Shown piece by piece: positions 31,802-39,259 of a stretch of 49,475 nucleotides of DNA; positions within the stretch are counted from its first letter, which is position 1, and every line of letters starts with the position of its first letter. This DNA is from Actinomycetota bacterium (GTDB taxonomy: Bacteria; Actinomycetota; Thermoleophilia; Solirubrobacterales; Solirubrobacteraceae): NCBI GenBank assembly GCA_018268595.1, contig JAFDWH010000006.1:1-49475 (forward strand). Direction: 5' to 3'. Under the pieces are notes generated by a model, which made no database searches, was not told the DNA's origin, and saw only the letters and a list, made by a program, of their open reading frames with translations. A program made the position numbers and the translations under genes.

Positions 31802-33349
31802 GTGAGCGCCGGCCCGCTCACGCTCGGCACCGCCGGCCACGTCGACCACGGCAAGACCGCGCTCGTCGCCGCGCTCACCGGCGTGGACATGGACCGCCTG
31901 CCGGAGGAGCGTGCGCGCGGGCTGACGATCGCGCTCGGCTATGCGCCGCTGACACTGCCCTCCGGCCGGCGGCTGTCGGTCGTGGACGTGCCCGGCCACG
32001 AGCGCTTCGTGCGCACGATGGTCGCGGGCGCGAGCGGGATCGACGCGTTCCTGATGGTCGTCGCGGCCGACGACGGCGTGATGCCGCAGACGGTCGAGCA
32101 CGCGGAGGTCCTCCACGCGTTGGGCGTGGCGGACGGCGTGGTCGCCGTCACGAAGGCCGACGCGGCGGACCCGGCGCGCGCGGTCGCGGAGGCGCGCGAG
32201 CTGCTCGGACCGGGCGTGCCCGTCGTGGCGTGCTCGGCGCGGACCGGGATGGGCATCGAGGAGCTGCGCGCGGCGCTCGACCGGCTCGCGTCTGTGCTCG
32301 CCAGCCGCGCGGCGGCCGGCGGGCCGGCGCGGCTGCACGTCGACCGCGCCTTCACCGTCACCGGCCGCGGCACGGTCGTCACCGGCACGCTGTGGTCGGG
32401 CGCGCTCGCCGCCGGCGACGCGCTGGAGCTGCTGCGCCCGGGGCGGGGCGCGCTGGCGGTGCGGGTGCGTGGCTTGCAGGTGCACGACGAGCAGCGCGAC
32501 CGCGCCGAGGCGGGCCAGCGCGTCGCGGTCAACCTGCTCGGCGCGCGCGTGGCGGACGTCGCGCGCGGCGACGTGCTGGCCGCGCCCGGCGCCGTGTCCG
32601 AGGCGCGGATCCTGGACTGCGCGCTCGCGCTGCGCGACGCGCCCGCCTCACGTGGTGCGCGCGTGCAGATCCATCACGGCGCGCGCGACGTGCCCGGCCG
32701 CCTCGCGCCGCTCGACCCCGACGACGGCCTGTGGCAGCTCCGACTCGAGGCGCCTTTGCTCGCGCTCGACGGCGACCGCCTCGTCGTGCGCCGCCTCGCG
32801 CCGCCCGACACGCTCGGCGGCGGCGTCGTGCTCGACGCGCGCGCCGGCCGCCACGGCGCGCGGCCCGAGATCGTCGCGCGCCTGCGCGCGCTCGCGCGCG
32901 GGGAGCCGGCGCGACGCGCGCCGCGGCTCGAGCACTGCGTCTCTGACCTCGCTATGCGAGGCGAGATCGGCAGTGCTCCGCCGGCCGCGGCGCTCGCCGC
33001 GCTGGAGCAGCGCCTGCGCGCCGCCGGCCCGGCGCTGCTGTCGGAGGCGCAGATGACGGGGGAGGAGGACGCGCTGCGCGCGCTGCGCGCCGACGGGCGG
33101 GCGGTCCGCGTGAGCGGGCGGCTGTACGCGCACGCCGACGTGGCGGCCGACGTGGGCGAGCGGATCGTCGCGCTGCTCGAGCGCGACGGCCCGCTCGGGC
33201 TCGCCGCCGTGCGCGACGCGCTCGGCCTCTCGCGCAAGAGCGCGCAGGCGTTCCTGGAGCAGCTCGACGCCGCGCGGGTCACGCGGCGCCTGCCGGACGA
33301 CCGCCGCGAGCTGGTCCGCCGGTCCGCGCACGCCGGAGCGCGCGCATGA
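31802..33349 (+). CDS. selB: selenocysteine-specific elongation factor
   Basis: A 515-residue SelB. The GTPase motifs are AGHVDHGKT (11-19), DVPGH (62-66) and TKAD (117-120). EF-Tu-like domains II and III run to about residue 375, including the GGGVVLDARAGRHG segment. The C-terminal part that binds the SECIS RNA has only about 120 residues, with the last winged helix recognisable in LLERDGPLGLAAVRDALG. Characterised SelB proteins have four winged helices and are longer, so the first two may be missing. A 49-bp palindrome encodes residues ~377-393 at exactly that junction, in frame. GTG start; stop overlaps selA (ATGA). Confidence 0.92.
   Translation: MSAGPLTLGTAGHVDHGKTALVAALTGVDMDRLPEERARGLTIALGYAPLTLPSGRRLSVVDVPGHERFVRTMVAGASGIDAFLMVVAADDGVMPQTVEHAEVLHALGVADGVVAVTKADAADPARAVAEARELLGPGVPVVACSARTGMGIEELRAALDRLASVLASRAAAGGPARLHVDRAFTVTGRGTVVTGTLWSGALAAGDALELLRPGRGALAVRVRGLQVHDEQRDRAEAGQRVAVNLLGARVADVARGDVLAAPGAVSEARILDCALALRDAPASRGARVQIHHGARDVPGRLAPLDPDDGLWQLRLEAPLLALDGDRLVVRRLAPPDTLGGGVVLDARAGRHGARPEIVARLRALARGEPARRAPRLEHCVSDLAMRGEIGSAPPAAALAALEQRLRAAGPALLSEAQMTGEEDALRALRADGRAVRVSGRLYAHADVAADVGERIVALLERDGPLGLAAVRDALGLSRKSAQAFLEQLDAARVTRRLPDDRRELVRRSAHAGARA
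32930..32978 (+). repeat. 49-bp palindromic element, copy inside selB
   Basis: Outer arms GAGCACTGC/GCAGTGCTC (32930-32938, 32970-32978), inner arms CCTCG/CGAGG (32947-32951, 32957-32961) around CTATG. 18 of 24 symmetric positions are complementary. It is translated in frame as part of SelB (EHCVSDLAMRGEIGS). Relative to copy 1, position 3 changes T to G and its partner at position 47 changes A to C, so pairing is kept. There is no obvious target-site duplication. Confidence 0.78.
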
Positions 33350-34737
33350 CGGACGAGGGCCGCCTCCGCGCCCTGCGCGCACTGCCCGCCGTCGACCGGC
33401 TGGCCGCGCGGCTCGCGAACGGCGTGCTGCCGACGCCCGCCGAGGCGGTCTCGGTCGCGCGCGCCGTGCTGGCCGAGCGCCGCGGCGAGCTGCTGGCAGG
33501 CGCACCCGACGACGACGACGCCGACCTCCTCGCCCGCGCGCGCGAGCGGCTGCATCCGGGCCCGCGGCGCGTGCTGAACGGGACCGGCGTCGTGATCCAC
33601 ACGAACCTCGGCCGCGCGCCGCTCGCGGTGACGGCGGCGCGCGCGGTGCACGAGGCGGCGCAGGGCTACGCCGACCTGGAGCTGGACCTGGACGACGGGC
33701 GCCGCGGTCACCGCGACCAGCACGTGCGCGAGCTGCTGCGCGAGCTGACCGGCGCGCAGGACGGGCTGGCCGTCAACAACGCCGCCGGCGCCGCGCTGCT
33801 GGCGGTCGCCGCGCTCGCCGCGCGCCAGCGCGAGGACCGGCCGGTGATCGTCTCGCGCGGGCAGCTCGTCGAGATCGGCGGCGGCTTCCGCGTGCCGGAG
33901 GTGATCGCGCAGGCGGGCGCGCGCCTCGTCGAGGTCGGCACGACGAACCGCACGCGCCTCGCCGACTACGAGCGCGCGCTCGCGGACGAGCGCGCGGCCG
34001 GCGCCGAGCCCGTCCTGCTGCGCGTCCACCAGTCGAACTTCCGCACGGTCGGCTTCGTCGAGCAGGTCGACGTCGAGGCGCTGTGCGGGCTCGGCGCGCC
34101 GGTGATCGACGACGTCGGCTCGGGCGTTCTCACGGAGCTGCCGGCGCTGGCGGACGAGCCGCCGGTGCGCCGCTCGGTCGCGGCCGGCGCGGCGCTGACC
34201 GTCTTCAGCGGCGACAAGCTGCTCGGCGGCCCGCAGGCGGGGATCCTCGTCGGCCGCGCGGAGGCGGTCGAGGCGTGCCGCCGGCATCCGCTCGCGCGCG
34301 CGCTGCGGATCGGGCGCCTGCCGCTCGCCGCGCTCGCCGCGACGCTCGCCCTGCACCGCGACCCCGACCGCGCCCGCCGCGCGATCCCCGTGCTGGCGAT
34401 GCTCGACGTCCCGCGTAAGACGCTCGAGCAGCGCGCACGGCGGCTCGCGGACGCCTGCGGCGGCGAGGTCGTCGAGGCAGTCGCGCGCGTCGGCGGCGGC
34501 GCGCTGCCGCTGCTGGAGCTGTCCGGCCCCGCCGTCGCGCTCGACCCGCCCGCCCGCGCCGCCGACCCGGACCCCGCCCACCTCGCCGCCGCCCTGCGCG
34601 CCGGCCGGCCGCCGCTGATCCCCCGGCTCCACGCCGGCCGCGTCCTCGTCGACCCCCGCACGCTCGCCGACGACGAGATCGGCCACGCCGCGACCGCGAT
34701 CCGCGCGGCGCTCGCGCACCTCGCTACGAATCTGTAG
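33346..34737 (+). CDS. selA: L-seryl-tRNA(Sec) selenium transferase
   Basis: A 463-residue PLP enzyme that converts seryl-tRNA-Sec to selenocysteinyl-tRNA-Sec with selenophosphate. The PLP lysine is K291 in VFSGDKLLGGPQAG. Other family segments are LNGTGVVIHTNLGRAPL, VNNAAGAALL, SRGQLVEIGG and VGTTNRTRLADYE. Its start overlaps the selB stop (ATGA). The stop codon lies inside the first of three TAC-N6-GTA repeats that lead into the next gene. Confidence 0.94.
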   Translation: MTDEGRLRALRALPAVDRLAARLANGVLPTPAEAVSVARAVLAERRGELLAGAPDDDDADLLARARERLHPGPRRVLNGTGVVIHTNLGRAPLAVTAARAVHEAAQGYADLELDLDDGRRGHRDQHVRELLRELTGAQDGLAVNNAAGAALLAVAALAARQREDRPVIVSRGQLVEIGGGFRVPEVIAQAGARLVEVGTTNRTRLADYERALADERAAGAEPVLLRVHQSNFRTVGFVEQVDVEALCGLGAPVIDDVGSGVLTELPALADEPPVRRSVAAGAALTVFSGDKLLGGPQAGILVGRAEAVEACRRHPLARALRIGRLPLAALAATLALHRDPDRARRAIPVLAMLDVPRKTLEQRARRLADACGGEVVEAVARVGGGALPLLELSGPAVALDPPARAADPDPAHLAAALRAGRPPLIPRLHAGRVLVDPRTLADDEIGHAATAIRAALAHLATNL

Positions 34738-34782
34738 CGGATATCTCTACGAAATTGTATTGTGAACGATTACGAAATGGTA
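34725..34782 (+). promoter_or_regulatory. three TAC-N6-GTA repeats at 23-bp pitch plus -10 box
   Basis: TACGAATCTGTA (34725-34736), TACGAAATTGTA (34748-34759) and TACGAAATGGTA (34771-34782) start exactly 23 bp apart. Each is a TAC/GTA dyad with a shared GAA core, in a locally AT-rich stretch. TAGTCT at 34781-34786 fits a TANNNT -10 box seven bases before the ATG at 34793, so the third repeat overlaps the promoter. This looks like an operator array for the ATPase gene that follows. Confidence 0.6.
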
Positions 34783-34792
34783 GTCTATGGGC

Positions 34793-36064
34793 ATGGGCTA
34801 CCACCGCCGCATCCTCGACGACGAGCTGGATGACCTGACGCGTGCCTTGCCGGCGATCGCGCTGGAGGGTGCGAAAGGCGTCGGCAAGACCGCGACCGCG
34901 TCGCAGCGGGCGCGCAGCGTCCACCGCCTCGACGAGCCCGCGACACGTGCGATCGCGCAGGCCGACCTCGCCCGACTGCTCGTCACGCCCGCGCCGGTGC
35001 TCGTGGACGAGTGGCAGTACGTGCCGCCGGTCTGGGACAGCGTCCGCCGAGCCGTCGACGCCGGCGCCGCGCCGGGCAGCTTCCTGCTCACGGGCTCGGC
35101 ATCGCCGCGCGACACCGGAGCCCACTCTGGTGGCGGGCGGATCGTCAGCCTGCGCATGCGGCCGCTGTCGCTGGCGGAGCGCTACCCCGGCACCGCGGCC
35201 GTGAGTCTGGCGACGCTGCTGGAGGGAGAGCGCCCCCCGCTCGACGGCCGCACCGACTGCGGGCTCGTCGACTACGTGGAGGAGATCCTGCACTCTGGCT
35301 TCCCCGGCATCCAGGACCTTCGTGGGCGTCCTCTGCGCGCACAGCTCGACGGCTACCTGGCACGGATCGTGGACCGCGACTTCGCCGACCTGGGGCATCC
35401 GCTGCGCAATCCGAGCGCGCTCCGCCGCTGGATGACCGCCTACGCCGCCGCGACGGCGACGACGACGTCGTTCGAGAAGATCCGCGACGCGTCGACTGGC
35501 GGACACGACGCCAAGCCGGCGCGCACGACCGTCCAGCCGTATCGCGACGTCCTGGAGCGCCTGTTCATGCTCGACGAGGTGCCCGGCTGGAAGCCGTCGC
35601 GCAACCACATCGCGGAGTTAGGCCTCCCGCCGAAGCATCACCTCGCCGATCCGGCGCTTGCGGCGCGCCTGCTCGGCGCCACCGCCGACACGCTGCTGGA
35701 GGGGCAGGCGCCCGGTCCGCCGGTCGTGCGCGACGGCACGCTCCTCGGCGCGCTGTTCGAGTCGCTCGTCACGCTGTCCGTGCGCGTCTACGCGCAGGCC
35801 GCCGAGGCGCGCGTCGGTCACCTGCGCACGCACCGCGGTGCACACGAGATCGACCTCGTGGTCGAGCGCGCGGACGGCCGCGTCGTCGCGATCGAGGTGA
35901 AGCTCGCCGCCACGCCGCAGGACGCGGACGTCAAGCAACTCGAGTGGCTGCGCGGACGCCTCGGCGACGAGCTGCTCGACGCCGTGGTCGTGACGACCGG
36001 TCGCGAGTCCTACCGGCGGCCGGACGGCATCGCCGTCGTGCCCGCGGCGTTGCTCGGGCCGTGA
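34793..36064 (+). CDS. AAA-family ATPase with C-terminal DUF4143 domain
   Basis: A 423-residue protein. The Walker A motif is EGAKGVGKTA (25-34), Walker B is VLVDEWQ (69-75), and sensor-like LLTGSASP follows. The C-terminal DUF4143 region, VVRDGTLLGALFESLV with RTHRGAHEIDLVVER and AIEVKLAATPQDADV, has the E-D-ExK pattern of a restriction-endonuclease fold. Such ATPases are common, often mobile, and of uncertain function; a defence or toxin-antitoxin link has been proposed. I choose the second ATG (34793) because the -10 box directly abuts the first (34787), which suggests a leaderless mRNA. It is convergent with the formate dehydrogenase operon. Confidence 0.75.
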   Translation: MGYHRRILDDELDDLTRALPAIALEGAKGVGKTATASQRARSVHRLDEPATRAIAQADLARLLVTPAPVLVDEWQYVPPVWDSVRRAVDAGAAPGSFLLTGSASPRDTGAHSGGGRIVSLRMRPLSLAERYPGTAAVSLATLLEGERPPLDGRTDCGLVDYVEEILHSGFPGIQDLRGRPLRAQLDGYLARIVDRDFADLGHPLRNPSALRRWMTAYAAATATTTSFEKIRDASTGGHDAKPARTTVQPYRDVLERLFMLDEVPGWKPSRNHIAELGLPPKHHLADPALAARLLGATADTLLEGQAPGPPVVRDGTLLGALFESLVTLSVRVYAQAAEARVGHLRTHRGAHEIDLVVERADGRVVAIEVKLAATPQDADVKQLEWLRGRLGDELLDAVVVTTGRESYRRPDGIAVVPAALLGP

Positions 36065-36070
36065 CCGACC

Positions 36071-36379
36071 TCACGACGCCTCGTCGTGCGCCGGCTGCGG
36101 CAGCGCCCAGCTCGGCCCGCCCGCGCGCATCCGCCGCTCGACCGTCCACTGCCCGTCGCGTTGGGTCAGCAGCGCGACGAGCCGGTCGCCCTCGCGCGTG
36201 CGCAGCTCGCCGGCCGTCGGCCCGCTCGAGCGATAGGCGAGCTTGCGCTCGCCGGCCAGCGCACCGTCCACGATCTGCTGCACGCGCGCTGGCTCCAACC
36301 GCTCCGCCCGCTGGTCGCGCAGCGTCGTCGAGAGCGCGTTGAGCGCGCGGCTGATCTCGACGTCGGTCGGGCGGCTCAC
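36071..36379 (-). CDS. small protein of unknown function at the end of the fdh operon
   Basis: A 102-residue soluble, charged protein. A helix-rich first half (VEISRALNALSTTLRDQR, then RVQQIVDGALAGERKL) is followed by a beta-like region with DRLVALLTQRDGQWTVERR. I do not recognise a family. The GTG at 36379 overlaps the stop of the ferritin-like gene (GTGA), which supports it as real and part of the formate dehydrogenase operon. Six bases separate its stop from the convergent ATPase gene. Confidence 0.6.
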   Translation of the reverse strand: MSRPTDVEISRALNALSTTLRDQRAERLEPARVQQIVDGALAGERKLAYRSSGPTAGELRTREGDRLVALLTQRDGQWTVERRMRAGGPSWALPQPAHDEAS

Positions 36380-37308
36380 GTGCGCGGCGCCTCCGGTCTC
36401 GGCTCGGTGACGCCGCTGCGCCACAGCCGCGACTGCTCGATCGTCATCGCCATCGCCAGCTCGTCCTCGGCGTTCGCGCGCGCGAGCGCCGCGGTGCGTG
36501 CGTCGCCGGCCGCGCGCGCGAGCTGCGCGAGCCGCTCGTACGCCGCCAGCTCGCCGCGCTCGAACGCGTGCGCCGCGCGCAGGTCCGCGGGGTCGGGACG
36601 CCGGCGCAGCCGCCCGAGCTGCGCCTGCGCGTAGGCGCCGAGCTTCGCGCCCCAGTCGAGCGGTCGCAGGCGCGCCGCGTCCAGCTCGTCGAGTCGCTCG
36701 CGCACGCGCTCGGCGTGCCGGTTCGTCGCCTTGTGGTGAAACGCGACGTCGTGCACCAGCTCCTCGTCGTGCAGCCGCCAGCGCATCGCCGCCAGCAGCT
36801 TCAGCGACGCCTGCTCCATCGCGTGCGCCGCCCGCAGCGCCTGCACGACCTCCGCGCGCCGCTCCGGCACGCCGGCCGGTGGCGGCGCGCCGGCCGGCTC
36901 GGCGACCGTCTGCGGGTGCGCCGCGCCGGGGTCGCGCAGCTCGCCCGTGCCGGAGGTGTCGCGGTCGAGCACGAGCCCGAAGTGCGCGGCGGCCGTCCGC
37001 TTCGCGGCCACGTCGATGTCCTCGCCGACGCGCACGCGCGGGGCGTCGCGCACCGTCTCGGCCGGCGTCACGACGCGCACGCGCCGCCCGGTCGGCAGCG
37101 CCCCGCGGGCCGGCACCAGCACGCCCTCCTCGCCGGAGCCGGAGCCGGAGCAGGAGTCGGACCCCGGGCCGCCGGGCACCAGCACGAGCCACTCCGGCGC
37201 GCCGGTCTCGGCGTCGTGCAACGCGCCCGCGATCGTGCCGAGCGCCGCGCCGTACGGGTCCTGCGCCGTGCGGCCGGTCCAACTGCGCGCGTCCTCGGCG
37301 GTCAGCAT
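36376..37308 (-). CDS. ferritin-like helical protein with N-terminal PRC-barrel-like region
   Basis: A 310-residue protein. Residues 1-~125 resemble a PRC-barrel (DPYGAALGTIAGALHDAETG, EWLVLVPGG, then VDVAAKRTAAAHFGL-like end) with a Ser/Gly-rich insert at about 48-60 encoded by a GGAGCC-type simple repeat. Residues ~150-300 are a long-helix bundle with acidic and histidine residues (AMEQASLKLLAAMRWRLHDEE, HHKATNRHAER, AHAFERGELAAYERLA) like the DUF892/ferritin-like group. It overlaps the NrfD gene (ATGA). It could help metal or stress handling of the formate dehydrogenase; no function is established. Confidence 0.6.
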   Translation of the reverse strand: MLTAEDARSWTGRTAQDPYGAALGTIAGALHDAETGAPEWLVLVPGGPGSDSCSGSGSGEEGVLVPARGALPTGRRVRVVTPAETVRDAPRVRVGEDIDVAAKRTAAAHFGLVLDRDTSGTGELRDPGAAHPQTVAEPAGAPPPAGVPERRAEVVQALRAAHAMEQASLKLLAAMRWRLHDEELVHDVAFHHKATNRHAERVRERLDELDAARLRPLDWGAKLGAYAQAQLGRLRRRPDPADLRAAHAFERGELAAYERLAQLARAAGDARTAALARANAEDELAMAMTIEQSRLWRSGVTEPRPEAPRT

Positions 37309-38366
37309 CAGCTCGCGCCCCCGCGACCCGCCAGCCCAGCCGCGCGCGCCGCGCCCGCCGCCACGACGCGCCGGCTGGCGCCGCGCGTGCGCCCGCCGGC
37401 GATCCGCCTGCGCTGCGGCGCCACGGTGTAGCGCGGGTCGCGCGCCGACTGGAAGCCGGCCTTGAAGACGCTCCAGCGCTCGCACGCCGCGCCCGCCAGC
37501 ACCAGCGCCCCGCCGGCCGCCGCCGCCGCGCGCGAGCGCTCCGCGCGCGCCGCCAGCAGCAGCGAGCCGGCGACCGTCAGCCCGCGTGCGAGGCGGCCGT
37601 AGGCGCCGGCCGCCTCGCGGTGATACGGCTCGCCCAGCTCGCCGAGCCGGTGCTCCATCAGCGGCACGATCGCCAGCTCCGCGACGCAGCCCACGAGCGC
37701 AAGCCGCCGCGCCGGGCCGGCGTGGGCGACCGGCGTCAAAGCGCTCGCCAGCGCGCCCGCGCTCGCCGCCGCGCCGGCCGCGAACAGCGCCGGCAGCTCG
37801 CGCCGCGCCTCGTGCCACACCGGCACCGCGGTCTGCGCGATCAGCGCGCCGGTGTACGTCGCGAGCGGCAGGCCCGCCGCCGCCGCGGCCGGGCGCGCCG
37901 GGATCGCGGCCACGCGCAGCAGCCGGCGCCAGCGCCGCCGCGCCGGCGGCAGCAGCGCGTCGAGTCCCGCGGCGCTCGCCGCCCCGCCCGACACGGCCAG
38001 CACCCACGAGCCGACGCTCATCGGCGAGGTGACCTTGAACATCCGCAGCATGTAGAGGAAGCGCGCCGGTCTCCCCAGGTCGCTGATCAGCAGCACGGGC
38101 GACATCCCCGTGCCGACGAGCGCGCCGATCCACGCACGCCGCGCCAGCACCTCGTTCCCCCGCAGCTCGGCCAGCCACGCCAGCCCGGCCGACGCGCCGC
38201 CGAGCCCGCCGGCGAAGAAGTACCAGGGGATCTCCGGGTGCCAGATCGGCTCCTTGATGACCGGCTGGCCGTGGTAGGAGCGCGCCTCGCGCGGCGCCTC
38301 GCGCTCGACCGCGGCGGGGAAGCTCCCGAGCCGCGCGTGCCCGTTCGCGGAGCCGGCCGCCGTCAC
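37308..38366 (-). CDS. NrfD-family membrane subunit of the formate dehydrogenase
   Basis: A 352-residue NrfD/PsrC-type protein with about eight to nine helices. The N-terminus has PVIKEPIWHPEIPWYFFAGG and GLGGASAGLAWLAELRG, typical of the quinone-site entrance, then LLISDLGRPARFLYMLRMFK and SPMSVGSWVLAVSG, which are strongly conserved in the family. It would anchor FdhAB to the membrane and pass electrons to the quinone pool. GTG at 38366 overlaps the fdhB stop. Confidence 0.85.
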   Translation of the reverse strand: MTAAGSANGHARLGSFPAAVEREAPREARSYHGQPVIKEPIWHPEIPWYFFAGGLGGASAGLAWLAELRGNEVLARRAWIGALVGTGMSPVLLISDLGRPARFLYMLRMFKVTSPMSVGSWVLAVSGGAASAAGLDALLPPARRRWRRLLRVAAIPARPAAAAAGLPLATYTGALIAQTAVPVWHEARRELPALFAAGAAASAGALASALTPVAHAGPARRLALVGCVAELAIVPLMEHRLGELGEPYHREAAGAYGRLARGLTVAGSLLLAARAERSRAAAAAGGALVLAGAACERWSVFKAGFQSARDPRYTVAPQRRRIAGGRTRGASRRVVAAGAARAAGLAGRGGAS

Positions 38367-39259
38367 CGCCGGCCTCCGAGCAGCACCGACCCGATCAGCG
38401 CGGCGGCGAGCCCGGCCGCCGCGACGCCGACGGCCGCCCAGGACTCGCCGACGTCGCGCGTCGTGTCGACCGGATCGGGCGGCAGCCCGTACACCTCGGG
38501 GTCGTCGAGCAGCAGGAAGAACGCGCCCGCCCCGCCCACGCCGTCCGACGAGTCCGCGAGGTAGAGCTGCGCGCCCTCCAAGCCGGCCTCCGCGAGCTGC
38601 TCCAGCCGCCGATCCGCCCGCCCGCGCAGCTCCTCCAGCTCGCCGAACTGGATCGAGTCGGTCGGGCACGCCTGCGCGCACGCCGGCTCCTTGTCGTCCT
38701 TCAGGCGGTCGTAGCAGAGCGTGCACTTCCAGGCGCGACCGTCGCCCTCGCGCTGGTCGAGCACGCCGAACGGGCACGCCGGAATGCAGTAGCCGCAGCC
38801 GTTGCAGACGTCCTCCTGCACGACGACCGTGCCGAACTCGGTGCGGAACAGCGCTCCGGTCGGGCACACCTCCAGGCACGCCGCGTGCGTGCAGTGCTTG
38901 CAGACGTCGCTCGCCATCAGCCAGCGCAGCCCCTCGCCGTCCTGGTAGGTCTGCAGCCCGGTGTCGGTCACGAGCGACTCGAGCGAGGCCGCCTCCACGA
39001 GCCCCCCGGCGGCGACCCCGTCGACGCCCAGCTCCTTGCGCTGCTCGACGAACGCGACGTGGCGCCAGCGGTTCGCGCCGAGGTCGATCGAGTTGTCGTA
39101 GGAGTTGCCGGTGAAGCCCTGCGGCGACTCCGGCACGCGGTTCCACTCCTTGCACGCGACCTCGCACGCCTTGCAGCCGATGCACAGCGAGGTGTCGGTG
39201 AAGAAGCCGACGCGCGGTCTCGCCTCGCCGCCGTAGGTGCGGACCTCCAGCTCGCTCAT
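38363..39259 (-). CDS. fdhB: formate dehydrogenase iron-sulfur (beta) subunit
   Basis: A 298-residue electron-transfer subunit with four ferredoxin-type clusters: CIGCKACEVACKEW, CKHCTHAACLEVCPTGAL, CNGCGYCIPACPFG, and the CTLCYDRL...CAQACPTDSI pair. A single helix near the C-terminus (VGVAAAGLAAALIGSVLLGG) anchors it in the membrane. It lies between the catalytic and the NrfD-type subunits with four-base overlaps on both sides. Confidence 0.92.
   Translation of the reverse strand: MSELEVRTYGGEARPRVGFFTDTSLCIGCKACEVACKEWNRVPESPQGFTGNSYDNSIDLGANRWRHVAFVEQRKELGVDGVAAGGLVEAASLESLVTDTGLQTYQDGEGLRWLMASDVCKHCTHAACLEVCPTGALFRTEFGTVVVQEDVCNGCGYCIPACPFGVLDQREGDGRAWKCTLCYDRLKDDKEPACAQACPTDSIQFGELEELRGRADRRLEQLAEAGLEGAQLYLADSSDGVGGAGAFFLLLDDPEVYGLPPDPVDTTRDVGESWAAVGVAAAGLAAALIGSVLLGGRR

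Noticed and set aside
37130-37170. GGAGCC-type simple repeat as a regulatory or phase-variation tract
   Set aside because: It is short, imperfect and in frame, encoding a Ser/Gly linker; no sign of slippage.
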